From assembly GCF_007655135.1 (NCBI RefSeq), contig NC_045129.1, forward strand, positions 12,524,001-12,588,000: a stretch of DNA of 64,000 bases, written 5' to 3'. The position numbers and the translations under genes are program-made. How positions within the stretch are numbered: the stretch's first letter is position 1; each line of letters starts with the position of its first letter. Under the pieces are notes generated by a model that ran no database searches, was not told the DNA's origin, and saw only the letters and a list, made by a program, of their open reading frames with translations. Below, piece by piece: positions 48,326-59,657 of this stretch. This DNA is from Punica granatum. Its lineage: Eukaryota; Streptophyta; Magnoliopsida; Myrtales; Lythraceae.

Positions 48326-51300
48326 ATGACTGCCACTAGCAGCAGTACTACCACCTTCATCTACAAGTCTGAGCTCCTCGGCATCCTCCCCCTCCCCAAA
48401 TCGCGGGGCGGCCCCGTAATCTCGAACTACAGCTTCCTCTCCACCAGCAGAGGCGGCACCATCACCACCCGCCGGCTTGTCCCCAGGGCTTCCTCCGAAG
48501 GCGGCGATGATGATTTTGCCAAGGGGAAGGATCCTTCCGGGGGATCCATGATCAGCCTGGAGGACGTCAACCCTGTGGGACTCGGCCGCCGGTCGAGACA
48601 AATGTTCGACGAGGTCTGGCGGAAGTTCTCCGGCCTCGGGCAGATCTCCAGGACTACCCGGACCGACGACGAGGAGGCCCTCGACCTCCTCGGACTCCGG
48701 GAGGGCGGCCCCATGTGCGAGTTCGCCATCCCAGGGGCGCAGAACACCACCGTCCTTGTCGTCGGAGCCACCAGCAGGATCGGCCGCATTGTGGTCCGCA
48801 AGCTCATGCTCCGGGGCTACACCGTCAAGGCCCTGGTGAGGAAGGTCGATTCCCAGGTGGTGGACATGCTCCCGAGGTCGGTCAAGATCGTGACCGGCGA
48901 CGTCGGGGATCCTTTCACCCTCAAGGCCGCCGTGGAAGGCTGCAACAAGGTCATCTACTGTGCCACCGCTCGGTCCCCCATCACCGCTGACCTCTACCGG
49001 GTCGATCATCGTGGGGTTTACAACCTGTCCAAAGCATTGCAGGACTACAATAACAAGCTTGCGCAGCTCCGGGCAGGAAAGAGCAGCAAGAGCAAGCTTC
49101 AGATCGCGAAGTTCAAGTCGCCGGATTCCCTGAACGGCTGGGAGGTCCGTCAAGGCACCTACTTTCAGGATGCTGTTGCTGCAAAGTACGATGCCGGGAT
49201 GGATGGAAAATTCGAATTCACAGAGACAGGGGAAGCTGTTTTCTCAGGTAGTTTCCTACATTTTACTTAGTATGGCGTTTTCTTGAGGTTGCCGGCATCT
49301 GCTCTGATCCCGTGGATCATTATGCTCTTTATTCTATTGAAGGTTATGTCTTCACCAGAGGAGGTTATGTTGAGTTGTCGAAGAAGCTGTCGCTTCCTAT
49401 TGATCGCACTCTTGATAGGTCAGTCTGCGTGTTACATTGCTTTGTGTGGAGTTCCTCCTGCTCTTGCTTTGAAAAGATTGGCTGACTAATCTGATATAAA
49501 TGATCAGGTATGAAGGTCTCGTCCTCTCAGTTGGAGGGAACGGTAGATCTTATGTCTTAATTCTCGAAGCTGGTCCATCGGCGGACACTACTCAAAGCAA
49601 ACTGTATTTTGCTAGAATCAGTACGAAAATCGGTTTTTGTAGGGTAAAGTTCTTACTCTTGTTTCAGTTATTTCAGCGAGAAGAGCTAGGTTCTTCCCGT
49701 ATCTAGACTGTCCTTGGAATTCCACATTTTTCACTTTGATGAATGTGGTTTCCTTATTTTTTCCATTTGCCTAATAGGTAAGAGTGCCATTCTCATCTTT
49801 CCGCCCGGTGATGCCTGATGATCCTCCCCTAGACCCCTTCCTCGTGCATACTTTAACTATACGATTTGAGCCTAGAAGACAGGTTTTCTTCTTCTCTTCA
49901 CTCAGTTGGGATCTTATCTTTTATTTCGTTGCCATATGTATGATTGAAGTAGAAAACAAGTTCGGTTACGGAGTATTCTGTTGGAAAAAGTCTTGACCTT
50001 TTTAATGAGATCTAGTACTTACAGCAGCAAGCAATGCAAAGTTATCGACTTCAACAGTCATCTAGGCAGACTCACAAATTAACAGGAGCATGTGAAACAG
50101 CATGCCTGTGCTTCAGTTTCCCCAATGTCGTAGTCCATGCAGAACGATAATGCTGGTGCTCTGTTTGGTTATCATACTACAGAGACCCATAGAAGGAGCT
50201 CAAGGGTCAAAACAGCAGGACTTGAGAAGTTTCAAGTTCATACTGGAATTCATAAAGGCCTTGCCAGTAAGTGCTCTCATTTTGCTTGGTCTACGGGGAT
50301 AAATAGAGAGGGTGCATTAATCAGCCCAATTTTTAATAAGCGTAATGCTGAATTCTAGCCAATTTTAGGATTCCTCCTCGTATAATGAGGAGGTGCCAAT
50401 TGATTAACATGCCGTAGTGAAGGACGTTGGGATAAATCTAGTGGAAGAAAAAAAAAAAAGTGGCGCTCTGGGAGGGCATTAACGTGTATCTCAACAATCT
50501 AGGCACTTCTTCCTGAGGTTTATACTAACTTTCTTTGGTGAATGATCTGCAGGCTGGGCAAGAAACGGACTTCGTCTTAGTTTCGTGTACAGGTCTTGGA
50601 ATCGAACCATCCAGAAGAGAGCAGGTTCTGAAGGCCAAGAGGGTCAGTGCTTGCTTCCTGTTTCTTTTCTTCTGTAGAGTTTGTTCGATTGTTCAACATA
50701 TGATAGTTCTTTCCATCTCCAGGCTGGAGAAGATTCACTGAGGAGGTCCGGCCTTGGTTATACAATCATTCGCCCTGGTCCCCTGAAGGTCAGATACATG
50801 AGTAACGAGTACTTCCTTTCTAATTAATTTTTCATTTGCATGCTTCTCATTGCTCATTCCTGCTCCTATAGTGCAAAAAGATAGCTTATCAGACTCATAA
50901 GTACTTATTCTGACAGTCGAGAAGCCATGTAATATACTCCGCTGGAGATGTAAATATCTCTGCTGGCTTTGCTATATAATTAGTGGAAGCACTAGTTGTA
51001 CATACTACTCTAGATACTAATAGCCTTTGATATAACATAAATTTGAGAAGCAAATCAAGTTTGTTGACATAATCATCGTGTGCGTGGATTATATGTTCCC
51101 ACTAGTTGTATAAGGTATGAAACCTGGAAATCTGTATATTGCAGGAGGAACCGGGAGGTCAGCGGGCGCTCATATTCGATCAAGGGAACCGGATATCTCA
51201 GGTAAAAACTGATCTTGTATTCTGCAACTTTTTCATGGATCCTAAACAGACTTCTTTATAGTGGATTTAATAAGAACCGTTGATGATGTGATTCCCTGAC

Positions 51301-51878
51301 AAAAAGTGCAAGACTCCTAATAAGTAACAGCCGTGATTGACCTGAGCTTAAAGAATTTTCCTTAATCTGGATCTGAATAGCATTTACAGACTTGCGCTCA
51401 AAAAATGTTTTTGGATTTTGTAATCTTAGCAATCCCCTGTAATGCAGGGCATCAGCTGTGCTGATGTTGCCGATATATGTGTAAAAGCACTGCATGACTC
51501 CACTGCAAGAAACAAGAGTTTCGATGTAAGTGTAACTTTTACCGAAATGCATGCTTGGTCACGGGGGTAGAGAATAAGCTTAATCTAATCTCTTGTGCTA
51601 TTTTCAATCTGCAGGTATGCCATGAGTACGTCTCTGAGCAAGGGAGAGAACTTTACGAACTGGTAAGGAACTCAAACTGAGCAGATCATAACTATTGATT
51701 GCTTCATAAGCTCACACAACTTTTTACAGATCGTGTGTATATCATAATTTAGCTTTTCCCCTTTGCCTGTACTCCCGGCTTAAGATTGGTCTCCCGTGCC
51801 CTGCAGGTAGCACATTTGCCAGATAAAGCGAATAACTACTTGACACCGGCATTATCTGTGCTTGAGAAAAATACCTGA
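48326..51878 (+). CDS. HCF173: HCF173, chloroplast psbA translation factor
   Basis: Eleven exons join in phase: 48326-49247, 49343-49418, 49508-49643, 49778-49882, 50183-50266, 50553-50642, 50723-50788, 51145-51201, 51448-51525, 51615-51662, 51807-51878 (1734 nt, 577 aa). Residues 1-56 are rich in Ser/Thr and basic residues and end VPRASSEG, as in a chloroplast transit peptide. An atypical SDR/NmrA fold follows, with VLVVGATSRIG (about 143-153). A CIA30-like insertion (GYVFTRGGYVELSKKLSLP, then GRSYVLILEAGPS and TLTIRFEPRRQ) splits the fold, which resumes at VLVSCTG, GYTIIRPGPLKEEPGG and ISCADVADICVKAL. In Arabidopsis, HCF173 binds the psbA mRNA leader and activates D1 synthesis for photosystem II. 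Length and C-terminus (LSVLEKNT) match the family. Exon 1 is strikingly GC-rich relative to the later exons. Confidence 0.95.
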
Positions 51879-52916
51879 CATTGTTTAAGCCTCGTCATCA
51901 CCGTCACAGGTTCCCCAAGTACAGCGTGGAGTCCATGTTTTCCTCTCATGTTCCTCTGCCTAGAGCTCCCGGGAATTCTGCGGTTCTCTTTCTTAACCCC
52001 TTTCTTATATGTGAATGCTTGTATAGGATGCGAAAGAGTGTCTGTTATATCTAAATCTACGAGTATAGTTGTAAGTGGACAGGTGAACTACAATCAAAGG
52101 CATAGAGAAGAAACCTTCACTGTCAGTACTGTGAGTGTGGTCTAACTGGAAATGTATGATCCCTGATGAAAGAGTACAGTTGCTGGGATGAGCATATGGA
52201 GACATGGTCCATACATCGAGCAGTTAACTTGCCGCACAAATACGGGATGAGCTGAATATGCAAGTTATTAGCAAAGGTTCAATACATACTATTCAATTAC
52301 CTCAAACAAGAGAGACTAGAAGAGAAACGACAGAACTGTAAGCAAATTTATGTAAACCTTAATATATGAGATGGCATGCTTTGTTGTATGGTCATGGCCT
52401 ATACTGATTGGATGTTGCAGACCTGTGTGTTTACCGTTCGAAAAACCTTGCAACCCTCCCTTGCAGGTGAGGCAAATCGGTCGTACAATGCGCAGATGGC
52501 GGAATATGAAGTATTATCATGAAGGACTTTGCGAGGATCCAAAACATCAAATTTGCTATTTCTGCTTTCCCAAGTCGAAAGCTTATGATTTCAATTTCCG
52601 ACATCTCACTGAATGGACTTACACCACCTCGTCTAAATACTATTACTGAGAACTTCTCTGGCCCTTTGAGAGCTGAGCCGATCCTATCAATCTTTACATC
52701 TATATATAATATGGAAAAGTGGGAGAGTGAAATCACGTGAGTTCTATTTGAGAACTCTCAGTTCCTGATAAGATGGCATTGATTGTTCGAATCACTTTAT
52801 TTAATAATCTTTAGTTCCACTTGAATGGACCACTTGTTTTTAGTTAAATGGAGTTATATTATATTTTTTTGTGGTAATATTTCAATCAATATTAAATTAT
52901 TTCACTTTACTGTAGT
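51879..52916. other. HCF173 3' flank, no further gene
   Basis: This presumably includes the HCF173 3' UTR in its first few hundred bases. The frames around 52371-52740 overlap on both strands and match nothing known. The sequence turns AT-rich after 52790. Confidence 0.5.
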
Positions 52917-53458
52917 AAATTAAATCCAAGGTATCTTTTACGTACATAAGATAGTAAAGTATATAATTTTAAATTATTTTAAAATTCATAAATTTTTAAT
53001 AATTAGTTTCTTTTTAATTACAGTATTGAATATTTATGCTATTCACAATAGGCATTAAACACATATCACTAATCAACGTGGGTGGTTATAAGTACATGAG
53101 AAGGCTTTATTTTGCCAAACTGTGTATAGGTGGCGGCCTCTGGCGATCGCTCCAGGCTTTATATGTTATATATAGATATGTATAGATAAATTAAATTCAA
53201 GATATTTTTTACTTACATAAGATGTTAAAGTATATGATTTTAAATTAATTTATAATTTATAATTTATAAAAATTAGTTTCTTTTTTAATTTTAATATTTA
53301 ATATTTATACCATTAAAATTATGTTATTCGCAATAGATGTTAAAGGCATACCACTAATCAACGTGGATGGTTATAAATGCATGAGAAGACTCTATTTTAT
53401 CAAATGTGCATAAGTGACAGCCTCGGCAATTAACCCAAACTTTATATATTATATACAG
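52917..53458. repeat. tandem duplication of about 265 bp
   Basis: Copy 1 (about 52917-53172) and copy 2 (about 53188-53458) share AAATTAAAT(C/T)CAAG, ACATAAGAT, AATTAGTTTCTTTTT, CACTAATCAACGTGG and GGTTATAA in the same order and end in CTTTATAT. They are moderately diverged and non-coding. Confidence 0.85.
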
Positions 53459-54036
53459 GTTAGCCTACCCAAACAAAGGAAAGTACAACCCTCCCCAACC
53501 TTTCCCTCTTTTTTTTTTTTTTTTTTAAGGCAAACCAAACGTGGTGTTAAAGTATAAAATGCTATTTGCTTATGCATGTTTCAGACAAGTACAATAAATA
53601 TATATTTCAATTTCCCATTGATTCTTCATCTTTTCATTTGTCGCGAAGTTTGCTCAAATTTTATGACTCTTGCCTTCCACTAATTTGTGAATTTTCCAAC
53701 CTTACATATATCGAATTGTTCCTCATCATACGGAGCATTTGCACTTCTTTGAACATTTTATATTTGTTGAGATCTATCATTGAATGTTTTTGAAAATTTC
53801 TTCATTGTTAATTATGATATTGAGGGAAAAAAATTAATAGATGAAATACTTTACATTCAAACTACAAAGATGTGTCAAATTATACTATCATCAGACGCCG
53901 ATATATAAAATATGAATTTTGTTTTGTTTTGTTTTTAAAATTTCAGTAACTGTTATCATCAACTATACTTTATAGATAATGGTGTAATGAATGAGATTAT
54001 TTTCACGTGTATTGCACGTATTAGTGTATATGTATA

Positions 54037-54069
<33 letters not shown>

Positions 54070-54606
54070 GGGTGATTATAGGGTGGTTGACACAAAATAA
54101 TGATCACGGTGTTTGACAATTTCCTGTCGCTAAATTTTGGTTAGAAATCTCAGCCGTACTGGTGGCGTCATTTATGGAAAATGACAATCCGATACTTAGG
54201 GATCGACTCCTTCCTGGGGCTTCGAGAATATTTTTGATTTTTCTGTCTCTAAATCCAATTCTTGCTTTTATTGGAATTGGAAAACTGAGCTCGAAGAGGG
54301 GATTTGTGATTCAGGGCCGCACCCGGAATAGAGGCCTGCTCCGAATTGCCATTCTTACTCAAATGGACAACCAAATGTAGCAAAGAGGATTCTGATAGAA
54401 TTGGGACGGAATAGAATCCCAGATCAGCCCAACCAAACGGGCCCTTAATGAATTTCGAACTCTTCTACTGTAAGAAAAATTCGTGCACTTAAATTATCGA
54501 GACCATTAATTCATTTATATAAATTTTAATATTTTTCAATAATTTTTTGATTTACGTATAAAATACCTATTTTAATGATTCACCAACTTAAATAGCCCTA
54601 TATATG

Positions 54607-54644
<38 letters not shown>

Positions 54645-55121
54645 ACATTAGAGGTTTTCTAATTTTATTCTCGATGAAACACATGGTTACGGTAGCCTAT
54701 TGGCTGTGACTAATTTTCTATCTTTGTCATGACCATTAAATGAATTTTGAACTCACCCACTAAAAGTAAATTTTGTCGGCTTAAAATTACCAGGAGCACA
54801 TATATTTATTTATTCTAAATTTTAATTTTTAATAACTTTTTTATTTGCATATAATTAACTATTTCAATTGATCACCAATTTAAGTTGTCTCTTTTTATTT
54901 GTGAAGTTAGAAATATCTTAATTTTTTTTTTCCGTAAATCCAAGATTATGTTAGCTCATTAACCGAGACTAATTTTAAGCTTGAATTTTGACTTGGTCAT
55001 GACTATAAGATTTTTTTAATAAATTTTGAATCCCCAAGTAAAATTGGTGAACTTAAAACAACTAGCAGGATCACTTAAGGCCTATTGTATGGTCTATTAT
55101 ACTCTGATCATGGATTTTTGA
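53459..55121. other. AT-rich intergenic DNA, no gene seen
   Basis: This contains TA microsatellites near 54045-54069 and 54610-54641 and a short TTTTCACGTGTATTGCACG hairpin-like phrase near 54000. Two related stretches (about 54440-54600 and 54720-54900) repeat AATTTTGAACTC-like phrases. No protein evidence was seen. Confidence 0.5.
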
Positions 55122-55642
55122 TTAGAAATATTGATGCAGTTCTTGAACACGCAATAAAGCGCCAGTAACATTACCTTACTTTTCATATTTTTGTTAACTT
55201 GTCTCCCTTGCTCATAAGTCGAGGCGTACCCTCTTTCCTCTTGCATCATACAGCATGAGTAAACTGTAGCTGGGGGGCAGCTCCTTGTCAATCTCCTATA
55301 CTTCACCATATATATATATATATATATATATGGGGCTATCTCCTTAGTCCTTCCTATACTTCACCATATATACATATATATATGGGGCTATCTCCTTAGT
55401 CCTTCCTTCCTATACTTCACCATATATATATATATATATATGGGGCTATCTCCTTAGTCCTTCCTATACTTCACCATATATATATATATATATATTTATT
55501 TATTTATTTATGATCAATAGCATCATTTTCCCTTAGAAATATTGATGCAGTTTTTGAACACGCAATAAAGCGCGAGTAACATTGCCTTAATTTTCATATT
55601 TTTGTTAACATGTCTCCCTCGGGCCTCGCTCATAAGTCAAAG
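55122..55642. repeat. direct duplication with TA-rich tandem units
   Basis: A unit starting TTAGAAATATTGATGCAGTT occurs at 55122 and again at 55533. The first copy runs uninterrupted through CTCATAAGTC..TACCCTCTTTCC to CTATACTTCACC(TA)n. The second is split by the element at 55643-57252 and resumes at 57253. Between them, a roughly 55-60-bp unit (CTATACTTCACC, a TA run, GGGGCTATCTCCTTAGTCC) is repeated about four times. Confidence 0.85.
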
Positions 55643-55974
55643 GGGAAAAATGACACTATTGATCCTATTTGTTTGTCAATTTTTGATATCAAGTCATAAA
55701 TGTTTCAGTTTGAAAAAACAAGTCTTAAAAAATTTGGAAAAGTGTCACTTTTCGTCCTAAATCTAACTGACCGTTACCATCTGCCTATGTGGACATAACG
55801 CCGTCAAGTTGGCCGTTACTGTGATGACGTGGCACGTTCTTATTGGACCGATTTGGTTCGGGTCCGGATGTTGGGTCCCTTCCATAATCGGATCGGTTCG
55901 GGTCTGGGTGTCTTCTTCTTCACCCAACTCCCTCCCATCCTCGAAACCCTACCGCGGCTACTCTCCTCCACGCA

Positions 55975-56170
55975 ATGCAGAGTCGCCCCTTCAAACAGCC
56001 GATCACGGGCAGATCTTCCTCGTCTTCGTCTTCTCCTCCCTATCAGATTCGACCGACATCATTTCCCCCAATTCAGACGAACCATAATTTCCCAAAATCC
56101 CCAAACTCCAGCCTTTACATCGCGGCAAATTTCAGACCTTTAACCGCAAGAAGCTTTCCAGGAAGAAGGG
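55975..56170 (+). pseudogene. possible captured first-exon fragment, donor unknown
   Basis: An ATG at 55975 opens a GC-rich, Ser/Pro-rich frame (start MQSRPFKQPITGRSSSSSSS) that runs to GRR, followed directly by a GTACGT donor-like site near 56169. That is what a captured first exon with its donor would look like. I do not recognise the donor gene, and it may be non-functional. Confidence 0.35.
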
Positions 56171-56769
56171 TACGTATTTGTCTGCATCGTCATCCTCGTC
56201 ATTCACCATTTCCCCTTTCTTTTATTTATTTATTAGATTGAAATAATTTGTCGTGGGTCTATAGGGTGTGTTGATTCGATTCGGTTTCGATGCAGGGGGG
56301 ACTTTGCGAGGGCTCTGGGTAAGTGCTCTGGGGGATTCTTCTCCGTCCATTACTCTGCAACTGTTACTGGCAGAGCATAGCCCAGCCATGCCGCCGCCGC
56401 TGCCGCCTTCTCCCGGCGACTTCTTGGGCATTTTCGAGGGATCCACAATGTTCTGTCCTTAATTTAGCTTCTCTGTAAAGAATGTGTAATCATTTTTTTC
56501 CTCGACAGATGTTCTGTAGTATTTCGTAAAGAATGCAAGCTCGAAAACAAAAAGCAAGGGAGCAAGAGCAACTCAGTGACACGACTCTGAGCTGAAAGAA
56601 AATGGGAATGCATCGAAAATTTCTCACAAATCCAACAGCTTGGCGTGCTCAGCATGGTCAATGTTACACGATGAGTCCATAAAAACAAAAATTGCAGCAA
56701 AAGGTCAAAAACAATCAGAATCAGAAACCGTAGATTGGGAATCGCAAACTGAACTAGATGAAATCCGAA

Positions 56770-56895
56770 TCATTTTTTCCGAATCGCAAACTGGAAGGTC
56801 ATGGCGGTGAATCCCTTGACGAAGTCCCTCAGATCAGCGGTGACCCCGAGCTCCTCGGCGTCGAGCTCCGGGCCAGCATTGGTGAAGGAGCCAGC
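56770..56895 (-). pseudogene. possible captured exon fragment, weak BSD-domain resemblance
   Basis: Read on the minus strand this encodes SFTNAGPELDAEELGVT, then DLRDFVKGFTAMTFQFA and a stop. The ELGVT..L..FV pattern resembles the start of plant BSD-domain proteins, but the match is short and from memory. It sits in the opposite orientation to the fragment at 55975, as expected if pieces of more than one gene were captured. Confidence 0.3.
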
Positions 56896-57415
56896 AATCT
56901 GTGGGGCGATGGTTGGAAGTCAAGCCGAGTTGAAACGGGATTACCGGGAGCAAGTCGGGTCGACATGAGCAAGACGGGTGGATTTAAAAATTGATCCAAT
57001 AGGAACGTGCCACATCATCGCATTAACGGCCATGTCCTCAAACTAACGGCCACGTCGCCGAAAACGGACGGCGTTAACTCCACTTAACGGCCAATTAACG
57101 GATAGGACAACTGATATCACTTTTTCAAAACTTTTAGGATCACTGCTGACACTTTTCCTAAACTTTTAGGACTTGATTTTTCGAAGTAAAACTTGTAGAA
57201 CTTAATGTCAAAAAAATGCCAAACAATTAGGATCAATAGTGTCATTTTTCCTAAATCAAATCCTACCCTCTTTCCTGTTGCATGCGTATGGTATACGTAA
57301 ACACTAGCTAGGGGGCTGCTCCTCGTCCATCTCCATAGTCCTTCCTATACTTCACCATATATATATATATATGAATTTGGCTCCTGCAGTTTACAGATCC
57401 ATCCGAATATAATTA

Positions 57416-59224
57416 ATGGATCTTTTCTACACTTGCGCGCTTTACCTCGCCATCCTCTTTGTCTCCCTCTCTCTCACCATCTACCTCATCGGCAAACATA
57501 AAGCAAAAGCTCATGGCACCACCGGCCTCCTTGATCTCCCACCAGGCCAGACCGGATATTGGCCGATCATCCGGGAGACCCTGGACTTTTTCATGGCCGG
57601 TCGCAACGGTACCCCTGGGAAGTTCGTCACAGACAGGACCAGCAGATACTCCTCTGATGTCTTCCGGACTTCTCTGCTGGGTGTGGGCAAGAACGTGGCC
57701 GTGTTCTGCGGAGCTTCTGGCAACAAGTTCCTCTTCTCTGGTGAGAGCAAGTACGTCACCTGGTGGTGGCCTCGCTCCGTCAGGATGGTCGCGGAGTTCC
57801 CGGACCCCGACAGCGTGGATGGCTACCCCACGGACGATTCATTCGCCAAAACCCGGAGGTTCATTCTCGAGTTCGTAAGGCCCGAAGCGCTCCAGCGTTA
57901 CTTACCTATCATGGACTCCATGGCAAAGCAGCACCTCGAAGCTGATTGGGCCCCTTATGAGGAAGTCCGGGTCTTCCCACTGCTAATGAAGTACACCTTT
58001 GCCTTGTCCAGTCGTCTCTTAATGGGCAACCAGGATCCCACCTTCATCACTAGGCTTGGGCACATGTTTGAGCTGGTCGCCTCCGGCATGCTGTCGGTGC
58101 CCATAAACTTTCCAGGGACAGCTCGCTACAAGGCGATCCAAGCAGGGAAGAGCATCCGCTTTGTTCTGCTGCCCATAATAAAGAGGAGGAAAAAGGAGAT
58201 TATGGAGAACAAGGACACGGCCGTGGCGAAGGACTTGCTGTCTAAGATGCTGCTTGCGGAGGATGAGAATGGCCAGCCAGTCATGACGGAGAGTGAGATT
58301 GGTAATACGATAATAGCCAAATTCCTTGCAAGCCAAGCCACGAGCAGTACCACGATCACGTTTGTGGTGAAATATCTTGCTGAGTACCCCGATGTCTACG
58401 AGCAGGTCTGGAAAGGTAAAAGTCAGCGTTCATATGTAGCTAGGCATCTGCTCCTCTAGCCGTGCCTCCTCTTCCTTCATATATATTACAGAGTCATATT
58501 GATTTTTACAATTTGGAGCTTGCTCAGCTGCAGATCACTGATCGAGTGAAAATTTGTGTAGGTGAGGTGCAAAAGTCGATGAGGAAATAGGCTTTATTAA
58601 TTAATGAATAGAAAGCACATAAAACTAACCGACTAATCCCTCTTCGTTGTTGGGGTCCAGAGCAAATGGAAATTGCGAGGAGCAAAGGCCCCGATGAGTT
58701 ACTCAACTGGGAAGACATACAGAAGATGAGGTACTCCTGGATGGTTGCCTGCGAGGTCATGAGGCTGTCTCCACCTGTTCCAGGTGCCTTCCGAAGGGTG
58801 ATAACGGACTTCAGTTACTCGGGCTTTACCATTCCCAAGGGTTGGAAGGTTCGCTATAAATTATTATCCTGGGTCATTCATCATTTATTTGGATACATTA
58901 CCGTGGTAACGTACGGTTTTCTTGCAGACTCATTGGAATGTATACTCCACGCACTTGGACCACAGATACTTCCCTGATCCAGAGAAGTTTGATCCTTCAA
59001 GATTCCAGGGGAGAGGGCCTGCGCCGTTCACTTTCGTACCCTTTGGAGGAGGACCCCATATGTGCCCAGGGAAGGAGTATGCCAGGGTACAGATACTTGT
59101 TTTCATGCACAATCTGGTGATCAAGTTCAGATGGAAGAAAGCTATCCCCGATGAGAAAATCATCTACAAACCTCTTCCGGTCCCTGCCAGCGATCTTCCT
59201 ATTCGCATCGAACCTTGTATCTAA
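57416..59224 (+). CDS. CYP716-like cytochrome P450 monooxygenase
   Basis: Three exons join in phase: 57416-58415, 58661-58848, 58928-59224 (1485 nt, 494 aa). An N-terminal hydrophobic anchor (about 5-25) and a [10 protein letters not shown] hinge mark an ER-bound plant P450. The K-helix ExxR is EVMR (365-368), followed by FDPSRF and the heme loop [15 protein letters not shown] (Cys about 442). The region [28 protein letters not shown] and QKMRYSW places it in the CYP716 family, whose known members oxidise triterpenes such as beta-amyrin and, in conifers, taxanes. In the I-helix, where relatives have GGHDTAS, this protein has ASQATSS (305-311): the acidic residue is Ala308, Thr309 is kept. It may have altered activity, or be decaying despite intact splicing. 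The promoter abuts a Mutator-like element ending 163 bp upstream. Confidence 0.9.
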
Positions 59225-59476
59225 GCCAAGAACTACATATGACGATGATCAGTTCAATGATTCCGTGGACCCATATATAAATGCGCGCGTCTCTCTGTGT
59301 GTGTGGCCATTGTAAAATACATTTAGGTATTCTCTCTAGCTGTCATTTTCTTTTAAATCCATGAAAGTTGCAATAAGAAAGACAATGGGGAGTTGTGCGC
59401 AATTAAGCTCTATTCCAGATCACTGTACAAAAGTTCAGCTGTTCTTTTTTGGCTTAATTAAATCCAAAAGATCAAT

Positions 59477-59641
59477 CAAAAGATGATGTAAAATAGTGGC
59501 GTATATCATCGCCTATTGATATAAAAGTCACAGGTTTAGTACCTAGTGAGACTATTCGTACCCCTTTATTAGTTATTTATGATTTTTCTTTGATTGTACT
59601 TGGCCTTGGGTCTCTCCTATAACAAAAAAAATAAAAATAAC
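59477..59641 (+). mobile_element. SINE copy with target-site duplication
   Basis: It is flanked by AATCCAAAAGATCAAT (59461-59476) and AATCCAAAAAATCAAT (59642-59657), a 16-bp duplication with one mismatch. It carries a box-B-like ACAGGTTTAGTACCTAG, ends in an A-rich tail and matches the copy at 24030-24173 (GAGACTATTCG, TTATTAGTTATTTATGATTT, TTGATTGTACT). Confidence 0.8.
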
Positions 59642-59657
59642 AATCCAAAAAATCAAT

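Larger units (their letters stand above)
55643..57252. mobile_element. Pack-MULE-like Mutator element (1.6 kb)
   Basis: Long TIRs of about 200 bp begin GGGAAAAATGACACTATTGA on the left and AGGAAAAATGACACTATTGA read from the right. They also share ACGTGGCACGTTC-type inner phrases. The flanks AAGTCAAAG (55634-55642) and AAATCAAAT (57253-57261) match at 7 of 9 positions. The uninterrupted sister copy of the flanking repeat shows a single AAGTCGAGG at that point, supporting a 9-bp duplication. The GC-rich core carries what look like captured gene pieces on both strands (listed separately). No transposase is present. Confidence 0.8.

Noticed and set aside
48230..49153. A 307-codon minus-strand open frame opposite HCF173 exon 1
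   Set aside because: It is the mirror of a GC-rich exon with strong third-position bias; its protein is low-complexity Asp/Glu/Gly-rich and matches no family, while the plus strand encodes HCF173 with consistent splicing.
55297..55500. CRISPR-like array from regularly spaced repeats
   Set aside because: The units are tandem TA-rich repeats in a plant nuclear genome, with the same sequence between them rather than unique spacers.
55809..56143. Host gene at the GC-rich segment
   Set aside because: It lies inside a TIR element flanked by a 9-bp duplication; the frames are short and better explained as captured fragments.
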